Source: CALMJB01 sp963977945
GTDB lineage: Bacteria > Actinomycetota > Actinomycetes > Nanopelagicales > Nanopelagicaceae
DNA length: 8,015 nt
Direction of reading: 5' to 3'
Assembly: GCA_963977945.1 (NCBI GenBank)
Contig: CAXBQO010000044.1
Span: forward strand, 1 to 8,015
Position 1 is the stretch's first letter. The number at the start of each line of letters is the position of its first letter. The position numbers and the translations under genes were made by a program. Below are positions 1 to 7,205 of the stretch, one piece after another. The notes below the pieces were generated by a model, which saw nothing but the letters and a program-made list of their open reading frames with translations, did not search any database and had not been told where the DNA came from.

Positions 1-355
1 ATCAGGATTTATTGATGCCACGGATTGGGTAATGGTTCCAAATGTAATTGGAATGGGGATGCATGCCGACGGCGGAAAAATGATGACCAAGCCATATATC
101 TCAGGTGGTGCCTACATTTCTAAAATGAGTGACTACTGCAAAAGTTGTAAATTTGATCCAAAACTACGCACCGGAGAAAGTGCTTGCCCTTTCACCACTT
201 TGTATTGGGATTATTTAGATCGAAATAAATCACACTTTGCAAAAAACCATAGAATGTTTCAACAAATGAATGGCTTAAAACGATTAAGTGACTTAGAACA
301 AGTAAAAATTCAAGCCAAAGAGGTAATCAAAGGTTTAACTTCAGGAAAGTTATAA
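1..355 (+). CDS. Photolyase/cryptochrome of the iron-sulfur (FeS-BCP, PhrB-like) family, C-terminal end only
   Basis: The frame is open from position 2 and stops with TAA at 353-355, so this is the last 117 residues of a gene that begins outside the window. The family repairs UV photoproducts in DNA, notably (6-4) lesions in the Agrobacterium PhrB type, using FAD and blue light. Visible family marks are DWVMVPNVIGM, then HADGGKMMTKPYISGGAYI, then the Cys motif SDYCKSCKFDP followed by ACPFTTLYWD. Cysteines 46, 49 and 62 of the visible part (codons at 137, 146 and 185) correspond to three of the four 4Fe-4S ligands; the fourth lies upstream, outside the window. The tail after about residue 80 is basic and helical. 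The next gene starts 6 bp downstream, so co-transcription is possible. Family assignment is firm; substrate specificity cannot be told from this fragment. Confidence 0.95.
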   Translation, partial: SGFIDATDWVMVPNVIGMGMHADGGKMMTKPYISGGAYISKMSDYCKSCKFDPKLRTGESACPFTTLYWDYLDRNKSHFAKNHRMFQQMNGLKRLSDLEQVKIQAKEVIKGLTSGKL

Positions 356-356
356 T
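351..356 (+). promoter_or_regulatory. Possible -10 box (TATAAT) for a leaderless hydrolase transcript
   Basis: A perfect TATAAT lies at 351-356, overlapping the stop codon of the photolyase gene. The GTG start of the hydrolase is at 362, five bases after the box, which is where transcription would be expected to begin. This is the arrangement of leaderless mRNAs, which are common in Actinobacteria. No good -35 hexamer is visible 16-18 bp upstream, and TATAAT can occur by chance in AT-rich DNA, so the call is tentative. Confidence 0.35.
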
Positions 357-361
357 CCGCT

Positions 362-1288
362 GTGCCATTAAAGCCAGAGATTCAAGAATTTTTAAAGCTA
401 AGAGCTGCCGCAAATTTGCCGGAAGTTTTTCAAGTTCCCATAAGCGTTTTTCGCGCTGGCACACAAAATCATCCAATTCTTGCCGCCAAATTGCCAGATA
501 TTTATTTGGTTGAACACAAAAATATTCCAGGGCCAACTGCTGATTTACCAATTCGAATTTACCGAAGTACAAACGAAACAAATACCCCTGGTTTAGTTTT
601 TTTCCATGGTGGCGGGTGGACCACAAACTTTTTAGATACATACGAATACGCGCTAAGAAATATTGCAAACCTAGGTAAATTGACGATTGTCGCGGTGCAA
701 TATCAAAAGGCACCAGAGCATCCATTTCCAGTGCCATTTGATGATTGTTTTGCGACGCTGGAATGGGTCTTTAAAAACTGTAGCAAATTAGGAATTAATC
801 CAAATCAAATCGGTGTGGGTGGCGATAGCGCCGGTGGTAATTTAGCCGCGGCGGTGGCTTTAAAAAATCGCGATACTAAATTGGGAAAATTGGCATTTCA
901 ATTGCTTATTTACCCATGCCTAGATTTTGAAATGAACTACCAGAGTGCAAAAACTTTTGCCACGGGATTTAATTTAAGTACTCAAGCAATGCGCTGGTTT
1001 TGGAATGCATACTTACCAAATACCAATGATCGAGCAAATAAATATGCAGTTCCGGCTGCAGAAAAAAATTATGCAAATTTGCCAGCCGCAATAATTCTTA
1101 CTGCCGAAAATGATCCACTAGTTGACGATGGTAAAAACTATGCCAATTTGTTAGAAGCTGCTGGCAATAAAGTTGTTTACAAAGATTATGCAGGTCAAAT
1201 TCATGGCTTTTTTAATTTAGCCACCGTGACAAATGATTCTCAAGTTTTATATCAAGATTGTGCGAAATTTATTCAAACAACGTTATGA
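362..1288 (+). CDS. Alpha/beta hydrolase of the hormone-sensitive-lipase family (family IV esterase/lipase)
   Basis: A 308-residue serine hydrolase, likely cytoplasmic because no signal peptide is visible. The oxyanion-hole motif HGGGW is at residues 82-86, the nucleophile elbow GDSAG at 154-158 (Ser156), the acid is probably Asp251 in NDPLVDDG, and the catalytic base is His281 in HGF. The length matches the family, whose members split short acyl esters or related bonds; the substrate here cannot be predicted. The usual YRLAPEHPFP segment reads YQKAPEHPFP (residues 114-123). The start is GTG; a purine-rich AGGAAAG lies 12 bases upstream, rather far for a ribosome site, and a TATAAT box 5 bases upstream suggests leaderless expression. 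The stop overlaps the next gene by ATGA, so the two are probably translated together. Confidence 0.93.
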   Translation: MPLKPEIQEFLKLRAAANLPEVFQVPISVFRAGTQNHPILAAKLPDIYLVEHKNIPGPTADLPIRIYRSTNETNTPGLVFFHGGGWTTNFLDTYEYALRNIANLGKLTIVAVQYQKAPEHPFPVPFDDCFATLEWVFKNCSKLGINPNQIGVGGDSAGGNLAAAVALKNRDTKLGKLAFQLLIYPCLDFEMNYQSAKTFATGFNLSTQAMRWFWNAYLPNTNDRANKYAVPAAEKNYANLPAAIILTAENDPLVDDGKNYANLLEAAGNKVVYKDYAGQIHGFFNLATVTNDSQVLYQDCAKFIQTTL

Positions 1289-2148
1289 GTAAAACTGGTT
1301 GGGTAAATTTCGGAATAGTTGGTCTGCTTTGGGGTATTCCCTATCTGTTTCTTAAAGTTGCGGTAGGTGAATTAGAACCATCGGTAATTGTTATTTCCAG
1401 AACTTTAATTGGCGCTCTGCTATTAGCTCCACTAGCAATCAAACGTTCAATATTTTGGTTGCCAATTAAACGCTGGCCATTTTTATTACTTTATTCTGCT
1501 TGTGAATTAATTGGACCTTGGTATTTGATTACTCATGCTGAACAAAAAATAAACTCAGGTCTTACTGGATTATTAATCGCCACTACCCCGATTTGGGCCG
1601 CGATACTCGCTTCAATTTTTGGTGACAAAACCGTTTGGCATAAATCCAGATTATTTGGACTCATTGTGGGTTTTATTGGAGTTATTGCAGTTGTGGGTTT
1701 GGAATCTGTTACCGGTAACTCAGATTTAATTTCAATTGCAATGGTGCTGATTGCATCTATGGGTTATGCCTACGCAATTAATATGGTCAATCGCAGGATT
1801 CCAGAGGTGCCAGGTTTAGCACTTAACACTTGGGCGATGATTATTACTTCAATTGTTTTTTTACCTTTTGCAATTGTGCAGCGTCCTACTCAGATGCCGA
1901 GTGTTCAAGTTGTTCTCTCGGTAATTGGATTAGGAGTTCTTTGCACAGCGCTGGCATTCACAATGTTTTTCAAAGTGATTGCCGAAATCGGACCACCACG
2001 AGCATCTTTGGTTACTTATTTAAATACTGCGGTTGCAGTTGTGCTGGGAATAATTATTTTGTCAGAGCCAATTACTTTGGGAATTGTTCTTGGTTTACCG
2101 CTGGTTTTAATTGGTTCTTACTTTGCTAGTCGGAAACCGGTTGCGTAA
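1285..2148 (+). CDS. EamA/DMT-superfamily integral membrane transporter
   Basis: A 287-residue, very hydrophobic protein of the drug/metabolite transporter superfamily, with two EamA repeats (about residues 8-138 and 150-282) and roughly ten membrane helices. Family-like features are the first helix GIVGLLWGIPYLFLKVAVGE, the LTGLLIATTPIWAAILA stretch closing repeat one, and SLVTYLNTAVAVVLGIIILSEP in repeat two. The ATG at 1285 is chosen over an in-frame ATG at 1258 because it gives the classic ATGA overlap with the hydrolase stop and places the N-terminus directly before helix one. Members export or import amino acids, metabolites or drugs; the substrate is not evident. The 3' end overlaps the convergent era gene by 23 bp. 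Confidence 0.93.
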   Translation: MSKTGWVNFGIVGLLWGIPYLFLKVAVGELEPSVIVISRTLIGALLLAPLAIKRSIFWLPIKRWPFLLLYSACELIGPWYLITHAEQKINSGLTGLLIATTPIWAAILASIFGDKTVWHKSRLFGLIVGFIGVIAVVGLESVTGNSDLISIAMVLIASMGYAYAINMVNRRIPEVPGLALNTWAMIITSIVFLPFAIVQRPTQMPSVQVVLSVIGLGVLCTALAFTMFFKVIAEIGPPRASLVTYLNTAVAVVLGIIILSEPITLGIVLGLPLVLIGSYFASRKPVA

Positions 2149-3043
2149 ACCCAAGTTTTTGTAGCAATTTAGGGTCTTGCTGCCAGTCTTTAGCCACTTT
2201 AACCTGTAATTTTAAAAAGACTTTTTGATTTAAATATTTTTCAATCTCACTTCTCGCTGCAATTCCAATCTCTTTTAATCTATCTCCTTTCGGGCCAATA
2301 ATTATTCCTTTTTGGCTATCTCTTTCTACATAAAGGCTGGCGAAAATATCAATCAATGGTTTATCAGTGCGTCGTTTAATTTCATCGACTTGCACCATTA
2401 CTGAATGCGGTAATTCTTCATATAGTTTTTCAATGGCTGCTTCGCGAACTAAGTCAGCAATGTGTTGCTCTTCCGTTAAATCTACAACGCTGTCATTGGG
2501 ATAAAGAGCCGGACCAATAGGCAAGCTTTTGGTTATCAGTTGCTTTAACTTCTCAACTTGATCATTTTTCTTAGCCGATATCGGCACAATCTCGGCAAAA
2601 TTTCGCTTTACTTCTGTCTCTAACTTTGAAATTTCGATGAGTTTATTTGCCACGTTTGGCTTAGCCACTTTATCTATTTTGGTTAAGGCAACATAGATAT
2701 TTACCTTTTCCGGTAGTTGATCAATTAAATATTTATCTCCTGACCCAATTTCTTCATCAACTGGCAGACAAATAATCACGGCATCGACATCTGAAATGTT
2801 CTCGGTAACCATTTGATTCAACCGTGTCCCTAAAAGTGTTTTAGGTTTATGAACTCCTGGGGTATCTACCAAAATTATTTGAAACCCGTCGCCATTTGCG
2901 ATTCCGCGAATTGAATTTCTGGTGGTATTTGGATGATGAGAGGTAATAACTACTTTTTTCCCGACTAATGCATTGACCAATGTGGATTTTCCGGTGTTTG
3001 GTCTACCAACCACCGCCACAAAACCACATTGGAAATTACTCAT
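2126..3043 (-). CDS. era: GTPase Era (30S subunit assembly, 16S rRNA-binding)
   Basis: A 305-residue protein of normal Era length. The GTPase domain carries G1 GRPNTGKS (13-20), the G2 Thr in NTTRNSIRG (about 39-47), G3 DTPGVH (60-65), G4 TKID (121-124) and G5 SAK (156-158). The C-terminal KH domain has SLYVERDSQKGIIIGPKG with the GxxG loop at 250-253, followed by the Era-typical EIEKYLNQKVFLKLQVKV and a terminal LLQKLGF. Era binds the 3' end of 16S rRNA and aids maturation of the small ribosomal subunit, cycling with GTP. The ATG start overlaps the dprA stop (ATGA, 3040-3043), so translation is probably coupled to dprA. This position is unusual: era more commonly sits with ybeY and a CBS-domain gene, or with recO. 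Confidence 0.98.
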   Translation of the reverse strand: MSNFQCGFVAVVGRPNTGKSTLVNALVGKKVVITSHHPNTTRNSIRGIANGDGFQIILVDTPGVHKPKTLLGTRLNQMVTENISDVDAVIICLPVDEEIGSGDKYLIDQLPEKVNIYVALTKIDKVAKPNVANKLIEISKLETEVKRNFAEIVPISAKKNDQVEKLKQLITKSLPIGPALYPNDSVVDLTEEQHIADLVREAAIEKLYEELPHSVMVQVDEIKRRTDKPLIDIFASLYVERDSQKGIIIGPKGDRLKEIGIAARSEIEKYLNQKVFLKLQVKVAKDWQQDPKLLQKLGFTQPVSD

Positions 3044-3939
3044 TGCGTCATTGTCTCATCTAATAGCGGTTGCATTGGTGATAAAAGATTGATTACATCA
3101 TCGACGCCAGTGACAATTTCTGCCACATGATCTGCAATCAATCTATGACAACCATCGCTTTGTGCTGATGAAATTCGACCCGGAACTGCAAAAACTGGAC
3201 GAAATATTTGCGCTGCATCTGTCGCGGTACGAATTGATCCACTGCGGGCAGCAGCTTCAATAACAATTGTGGCTTTTCCTAGTGCTGCAATCAAACGATT
3301 ACGAACTAGGAATCTGAATGGCATTGCAACTTCATTTGGCATTAATTCTGAAATTAATAAGCCATCTTTTAAAATCTGTGAAAACAATCTTTGATTGCCA
3401 ACTGGGTAGGTTTTATTTATTCCACTGGCTAAGACTGCAACTGTAATTCCAGACGCGGCAATCGCACCGTGATGAGCGCTGGCATCGATTCCATAAGCGC
3501 CACCGCTAATAACTGCAAAATCTCTATCGGCAAAAGCGGCAGAAAATTCTTCGGCAATTCGTGTTCCATATGAGGTGGGATTTCTAGTACCGACTATCGA
3601 AACTGCATTTGCAAGAGTTTTTAAATTGTCTAAATTGCCTTTAGCAATCAAGCCAATTGGTGGGTTTGGTAGATCTGAAAATTGCTGCGGCCAAAATTGA
3701 TTTTCTGGAGTTAGAAAATCAGACTCGGCTTTTGAGATCTCTGATTCAAGATCTTTAGGATTTAGACAAAGCAATTTTTCTTTGATGAGGTTGCATTTGA
3801 TTTCAACCGGAAATTTATATTCAGAAATTATCTTTTTGTAAGTATCAAGAGCGCCAAATTCCGATATGTATTTACCCCAAAATGGTGAACCAGGTTCGAT
3901 TGCATTAAAGAGAAGTAACCTGGCAGAGAATTCATTCAA
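3040..3939 (-). CDS. dprA: DNA-processing protein DprA (Smf), without an obvious winged-helix tail
   Basis: A 299-residue DprA. This family binds incoming single-stranded DNA and loads RecA in transformation, and also occurs in many non-competent bacteria. The Rossmann-like core spans about residues 75-280: SIVGTRNPTSYG (114-125), ISGGAYGIDASAHHGA (144-159), VLASGINKTYPVGN (169-182), FLVRNRLIAALG (210-221), EAAARSGSIRTA (228-239) and FAVPG (250-254). The N-terminal 70 residues would hold the SAM-like region. The protein ends about 45 residues after AVPG, with no clear C-terminal winged helix as in many DprA proteins. The start is TTG at 3939, overlapping the comM stop by four bases (TTGA) and preceded by a good ribosome site, AGGTGAG, five bases upstream. 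The ATG four bases downstream is out of frame. Confidence 0.96.
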   Translation of the reverse strand: MNEFSARLLLFNAIEPGSPFWGKYISEFGALDTYKKIISEYKFPVEIKCNLIKEKLLCLNPKDLESEISKAESDFLTPENQFWPQQFSDLPNPPIGLIAKGNLDNLKTLANAVSIVGTRNPTSYGTRIAEEFSAAFADRDFAVISGGAYGIDASAHHGAIAASGITVAVLASGINKTYPVGNQRLFSQILKDGLLISELMPNEVAMPFRFLVRNRLIAALGKATIVIEAAARSGSIRTATDAAQIFRPVFAVPGRISSAQSDGCHRLIADHVAEIVTGVDDVINLLSPMQPLLDETMTQ

Positions 3940-5459
3940 TCTAACTCACCTGCAGTCCTTAAATTAAATGCCAGTTGAATCTGTTCTTTATTTGGTCTGG
4001 GAGTTTGTTGTAAATCTGCGATGCTCCACGCAGTGCGTAGAACTTTATGAAAACCTCGAGCGCTAATTCGCTCTTTATCTAGCTCCGCATGCAGAAAAGT
4101 CATCCCAGATTTTTCCGCTACAAATTCAGTTCTTAAATATCTGGTTGGAATCTGGCTATTGGTTTTCCACGGGAATGAGTTAAATCTGGCAGTGCTTTTT
4201 GCTTTAGCGTTTTCAACTTGTTTTCTTAAATCAGCACTTGATGGCACATCGGTTTGATTTATGTTTGAAAGCTCTGCTCTGGTTGGTTGCTCTACAAATA
4301 GTTTTAAATCGATACGATCTAATAACGGACCTGATAGTTTGTTTAGATACCTGCGGATTTGTAATTGAGAGCAACCGCAACCGCGACCTCTTCCTGAAAA
4401 TTTTCCGCATGGGCATGGATTTGCTGCCAAAACCAACTGAAAATTAGCCGGATATGTAACGCTACCAATCGCGCGAGTAATAGTTACTGTGCCAGTTTCC
4501 AACGGTTGTCTAAGCGAATCTAAAATTCCCGGTTTACATTCTGGCGCTTCATCAATAAACAAAATTCCGTGATGAGCAAGTGAAATCGCCCCCGGTTTAA
4601 TTACCTGTGATCCCCCGCCAACCAATGCTGTTGCAGTTGTGGTGTGATGTGGTGCGATAAATGGAGCAATGTTTGAATAAATATTTCTATTGCTACCTGC
4701 AATTGAATGAAGGCTGGTTACTTCAAGTGAAGTTTGCGAATCTAATGTCGGAAGAATTCCGGGAAGTGCCTGTGCCAACATTGTTTTCCCTGCCCCAGGT
4801 GGACCAATTAATAATGCGTGATGACCACCAACGGCAGCGATTTGAAGTGCAAACTTGGCATTTTTTTGTCCAGAAATATCTGCAAAATCTATTAATGGGA
4901 TTTCATCCTCGGTTTTAAAATTATTGCTTTCCAGATTTTGATAATGGCCAGTATGAAGAAACTCAACTAATTCAATGAGCGAATTAAAACCGTAAATTTG
5001 TAACCCAGATATCAAATTAGCTTCGGCTAAATTTTCCTTAGGTATATAAACTCGGCGAAATCCACATTGTTTGGCGAAGAGCAAAGCCGGAAGTACGCCG
5101 CGCACTGACCGAAGTTGTCCATTTAATCCAAGTTCACCTAAGAATAAATCTTTAGAAAAATCGGTATCGGCTATTGCTCTGGAACTAAGAAGTAATCCGA
5201 TTGCAATAGGTAGATCAAAATTGGATCCGCTTTTAGGTAACCAAGCTGGTGAAAGTGAGATTGTGATTTTTCGATTGGGCCAGCTATAACCACTATTTTG
5301 AAGTGCAGATCGAACTCGATCTCGAGCTTCAAGTAACGCCGAATCTGGTAAACCTAATAATGTGTAGTTAGGTAAACCATCTGAGATATCAACTTCGATT
5401 TCGATTGCAGTTCCACTCAAACCAAGCAATGCAACAGAATTTATTTTTATTGCTGGCAT
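3936..5459 (-). CDS. comM: ComM/YifB-family AAA+ ATPase (Mg-chelatase-like, branch-migration helicase)
   Basis: A 507-residue protein. The N-terminal ChlI/S5-fold domain (1-165) has the family start SVALLGLSGTAIEIEVDI and GLPDSALLEARDRVRSAL. The AAA+ module follows: Walker A GPPGAGKT (219-226), Walker B GILFIDE (298-304), sensor-1 region LAANPCPCG (344-352), and LLDRIDL (379-385) with the likely arginine finger. The C-terminal Mg-chelatase lid has ISARGFHKVLRTAWSIADL (465-483). Cysteines 349, 351, 361 and 363 form a CPC...CGC pattern. In gammaproteobacteria ComM is a hexameric helicase that promotes branch migration when transformed DNA is integrated. ATG at 5459 is chosen over TTG at 5462 because it fits the family N-terminus; it shares one base with the yraN stop (TGATG). 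Next to dprA and yraN, a recombination role is likely. Confidence 0.97.
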   Translation of the reverse strand: MPAIKINSVALLGLSGTAIEIEVDISDGLPNYTLLGLPDSALLEARDRVRSALQNSGYSWPNRKITISLSPAWLPKSGSNFDLPIAIGLLLSSRAIADTDFSKDLFLGELGLNGQLRSVRGVLPALLFAKQCGFRRVYIPKENLAEANLISGLQIYGFNSLIELVEFLHTGHYQNLESNNFKTEDEIPLIDFADISGQKNAKFALQIAAVGGHHALLIGPPGAGKTMLAQALPGILPTLDSQTSLEVTSLHSIAGSNRNIYSNIAPFIAPHHTTTATALVGGGSQVIKPGAISLAHHGILFIDEAPECKPGILDSLRQPLETGTVTITRAIGSVTYPANFQLVLAANPCPCGKFSGRGRGCGCSQLQIRRYLNKLSGPLLDRIDLKLFVEQPTRAELSNINQTDVPSSADLRKQVENAKAKSTARFNSFPWKTNSQIPTRYLRTEFVAEKSGMTFLHAELDKERISARGFHKVLRTAWSIADLQQTPRPNKEQIQLAFNLRTAGELD

Positions 5460-5827
5460 CAAATAACGCCGATTCGATAATCAATTTTTAATTCAGGCGC
5501 AAGAGTCACCGCCGCACAATCGATTCGATACTCTCTGGCACCAAATTTATTTACCCGTAACCAATTTCTAGCAAGTCGAGTAAGTCGACCTTGTTTGATG
5601 GAATCAATGGATTCGAGCGGGTGACCAAATGAATTATTCATTCTGGTTTTTACTTCAATAAAAACTATTGTTCCTGCCGGAGATTTAGCGATCAAATCAA
5701 TTTCACCACTTTGACAGCGCCAATTTCGATCTAAAATTTTATAGCGCCGTTCAGTTAGGTAATGCGCTACTTTTTCCTCACCGAATCTGCCCAGATTTAT
5801 ATTGTGAGAACTTTTAATATTTGCCAC
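5459..5827 (-). CDS. yraN: YraN/UPF0102 family protein, predicted endonuclease-fold
   Basis: A 122-residue protein of normal length for UPF0102, which has a Holliday-junction-resolvase-like PD-(D/E)xK fold. Visible motifs are GRFGEEKVAHYL (13-24), NWRCQSGEIDLIA (35-47) with Glu42 and Asp44, and FIEVKTR (56-62) with the Glu58-x-Lys60 pair. Biochemical activity is not settled for the family; a role in DNA processing is inferred from the fold and from its linkage to comM and dprA. The start is GTG at 5827, with no clear Shine-Dalgarno sequence ahead of it; an ATG 17 bases upstream is out of frame and soon stops. A 63-bp gap separates it from rnhB. That gap is AT-rich with a TATATAT stretch that could be a weak internal promoter, but no matching -35 box is evident. 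Confidence 0.95.
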   Translation of the reverse strand: MANIKSSHNINLGRFGEEKVAHYLTERRYKILDRNWRCQSGEIDLIAKSPAGTIVFIEVKTRMNNSFGHPLESIDSIKQGRLTRLARNWLRVNKFGAREYRIDCAAVTLAPELKIDYRIGVI

Positions 5828-5890
5828 TGCGCAAGCGTGGCCATATATAGCTAGGTTTTTATTTGCTATTAAACTTTTTGTGAATCAAAG

Positions 5891-6493
5891 TTATTTGTTT
5901 AGAAGTTCAGCCACATTTGCAAAAGATTTCCGATGGATTTCACTGACCCCCAGTTTTTTTAGAGCGGCTGTGTGTTCGGCGGTGATGTAGCCCTTGTGTT
6001 GTTCCAAGCCATAACCGGGGAATTTCAAAGATAATTCAGTCATTAATCGATCTCGATAAACCTTTGCCAAGATTGAAGCTGCTCCTACCGTGACTGATAC
6101 TTGATCACCTTTCCACACCGCCAAATTTGGTTGTTCTAAACCTGGTATCGCATAACCATCTGTAAGCACATATTCCGCGCTAATTTGTAATCCTTGAATT
6201 GCGCGCCGCATTCCTTCGATGTTGCACTTATGTAAACCCTTTGAATCAATCTCAGCAGCGGAAATTTCAATAATGCAGTGCGCAACGCAATTTTCTGTTA
6301 TTAAATTAAATAACTCTTCTCGTTTTGATTCAGTTAACTTTTTCGAATCATTTATTTCTTTCCATGTTTCGGAAGTTGGGGCAGGCAAAATCACTGCGGC
6401 AATTACAAGCGGACCAGCACATGGTCCACGGCCAGCCTCATCCACGCCAGCAATTTTGCTGATGCCGGCAGATAGCAAAGTTCGCTCAATCAT
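5891..6493 (-). CDS. rnhB: Ribonuclease HII
   Basis: A 200-residue enzyme that cuts the RNA strand of RNA/DNA hybrids and removes ribonucleotides misincorporated in DNA. The signature GVDEAGRGPCAGPLV (16-30) carries catalytic Asp18 and Glu19. Asp112 in LTDGYAIPGL and Asp130 in WKGDQVSVTVGAASILAKVYRD complete the expected acidic cluster. NDSKKLTESKREELF (48-62) and the C-terminal YGLEQHKGYITAEH and HRKSFANV are also typical. Length is normal. The ATG start is 25 bp after the lepB stop. No classic ribosome site is visible; a perfect inverted repeat fills that position. The usual actinobacterial neighbour on the far side, a DUF2469 protein, is absent. Confidence 0.98.
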   Translation of the reverse strand: MIERTLLSAGISKIAGVDEAGRGPCAGPLVIAAVILPAPTSETWKEINDSKKLTESKREELFNLITENCVAHCIIEISAAEIDSKGLHKCNIEGMRRAIQGLQISAEYVLTDGYAIPGLEQPNLAVWKGDQVSVTVGAASILAKVYRDRLMTELSLKFPGYGLEQHKGYITAEHTAALKKLGVSEIHRKSFANVAELLNK

Positions 6494-6496
6494 TTT

Positions 6497-6515
6497 TTAG
6501 GCACCAACTGCCTAA
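6497..6515 (-). repeat. Perfect 7-bp inverted repeat (hairpin) between lepB and rnhB
   Basis: On the plus strand the sequence reads TTAGGCA-CCAAC-TGCCTAA, arms 6497-6503 and 6509-6515 with a 5-base loop. In the minus-strand transcript the hairpin would lie between the lepB stop and the rnhB ATG, ending three bases before the start codon and occupying the ribosome-binding position. It is followed by A residues in the transcript rather than U residues, so it does not look like a rho-independent terminator for this operon. It may affect rnhB translation or mRNA processing; that role is an inference. Confidence 0.6.
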
Positions 6516-6518
6516 CTT

Positions 6519-7196
6519 TTAGGGATTCTTGATTACTGGAAGTTGTTTTAGTGACTTACCTGCCGGCAATGTGCCGATGTCTTTTATTGGCCAAACTTTC
6601 ACTATTGCCCGCCCCACAACTTTATTTAGTGGCACCATTCCTTGATTCACATCATCGGTATGAAACCTGGAATCAGCACTTGCTGCGCGATGATCCCCCA
6701 TAACCCAAATAAATCCTTTTGGAACTTTTACATTGAAATTAGAGTCACTCGCAGAATTTCCCGAATAAATATATGGCTCGGAAATTGCCTCACCATTGAC
6801 CGTTAACTTTCCATCTTTATTACAACAAATCACGGTGTCACCACCGACTCCGATTACACGTTTAATTAAAAATTGTTTCGCCGGATCTGGAATAACACCA
6901 ACTGTAATTAATCCGCTTTTAATTGTGGTTACTAATTTTGAACCTGTTTCTGGCTCAACTGTGCCAAGCCATAAATCTGGATCTCGAAAAACCACCACTT
7001 CGCCACGTTTTATCTCAGAAATTAATGATCCAAACTTATTCACGCCAATTCGATCGCCAACTTGAAGGGTGTTTTCCATCGAACCAGATGGAATATAGAA
7101 AAATTGAATTAAAAAACTTTTTATAATTAATGAGGCAATTAGTGCGGTAATTACTATTACCGGAATTTCACGAAGGAGTGAACCCTTCTTGAACAT
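6519..7196 (-). CDS. lepB: Signal peptidase I
   Basis: A 225-residue, membrane-anchored type I signal peptidase that removes leader peptides from exported proteins. A short basic N-terminus (MFKKGSLLRE) precedes one membrane helix (about 11-32). The catalytic Ser39 lies in IPSGSMENTL and the Lys general base is Lys112 in FLIKRVIGVGGDTV. Box-E-like GDHRAASADSR (167-177) carries His in place of the more usual Asn after GD. The CCNKDGKLTVNG segment (124-135) resembles other actinobacterial LepB proteins. The single N-terminal helix is the Gram-positive-type arrangement. It starts with ATG nine bases after the rplS stop, with an A-rich spacer and no clear ribosome site, and is probably in the rplS transcript. 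Confidence 0.97.
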   Translation of the reverse strand: MFKKGSLLREIPVIVITALIASLIIKSFLIQFFYIPSGSMENTLQVGDRIGVNKFGSLISEIKRGEVVVFRDPDLWLGTVEPETGSKLVTTIKSGLITVGVIPDPAKQFLIKRVIGVGGDTVICCNKDGKLTVNGEAISEPYIYSGNSASDSNFNVKVPKGFIWVMGDHRAASADSRFHTDDVNQGMVPLNKVVGRAIVKVWPIKDIGTLPAGKSLKQLPVIKNP

Positions 7197-7205
7197 TATT
7201 TGTTT

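Noticed and set aside
327..737. Open frame of 136 codons on the minus strand inside the hydrolase gene
   Set aside because: It lies antisense to a clear family IV hydrolase with intact catalytic motifs, shows no recognisable family, and looks like a shadow of that gene.
1258..1284. Upstream ATG for the transporter, nine codons before the chosen start
   Set aside because: It would put nine extra polar residues inside the hydrolase frame; the ATGA overlap at 1285 is the usual arrangement and fits the first membrane helix.
1830..2129. Open frame of 99 codons on the plus strand inside the transporter
   Set aside because: It is another frame of the transporter; its Cys/Ser/Phe-rich product is what a frame-shifted membrane-protein gene gives.
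2139..2160. Possible terminator GGTT-gcgta-AACC followed by TTTTT at the end of the transporter
   Set aside because: The stem is only four base pairs and separated from the T-run, too weak to call; the adjacent AACCGGTT palindrome (2135-2142) has no T-run directly after it.
4231..4447. Open frames on both strands within comM
   Set aside because: They overlap the conserved ComM AAA+ lid region, which is intact in its own frame; no motif supports a separate gene.
5835..5855. TATATAT stretch in the rnhB-yraN gap as a yraN promoter
   Set aside because: No -35 element at a suitable distance, and the gap is uniformly AT-rich.
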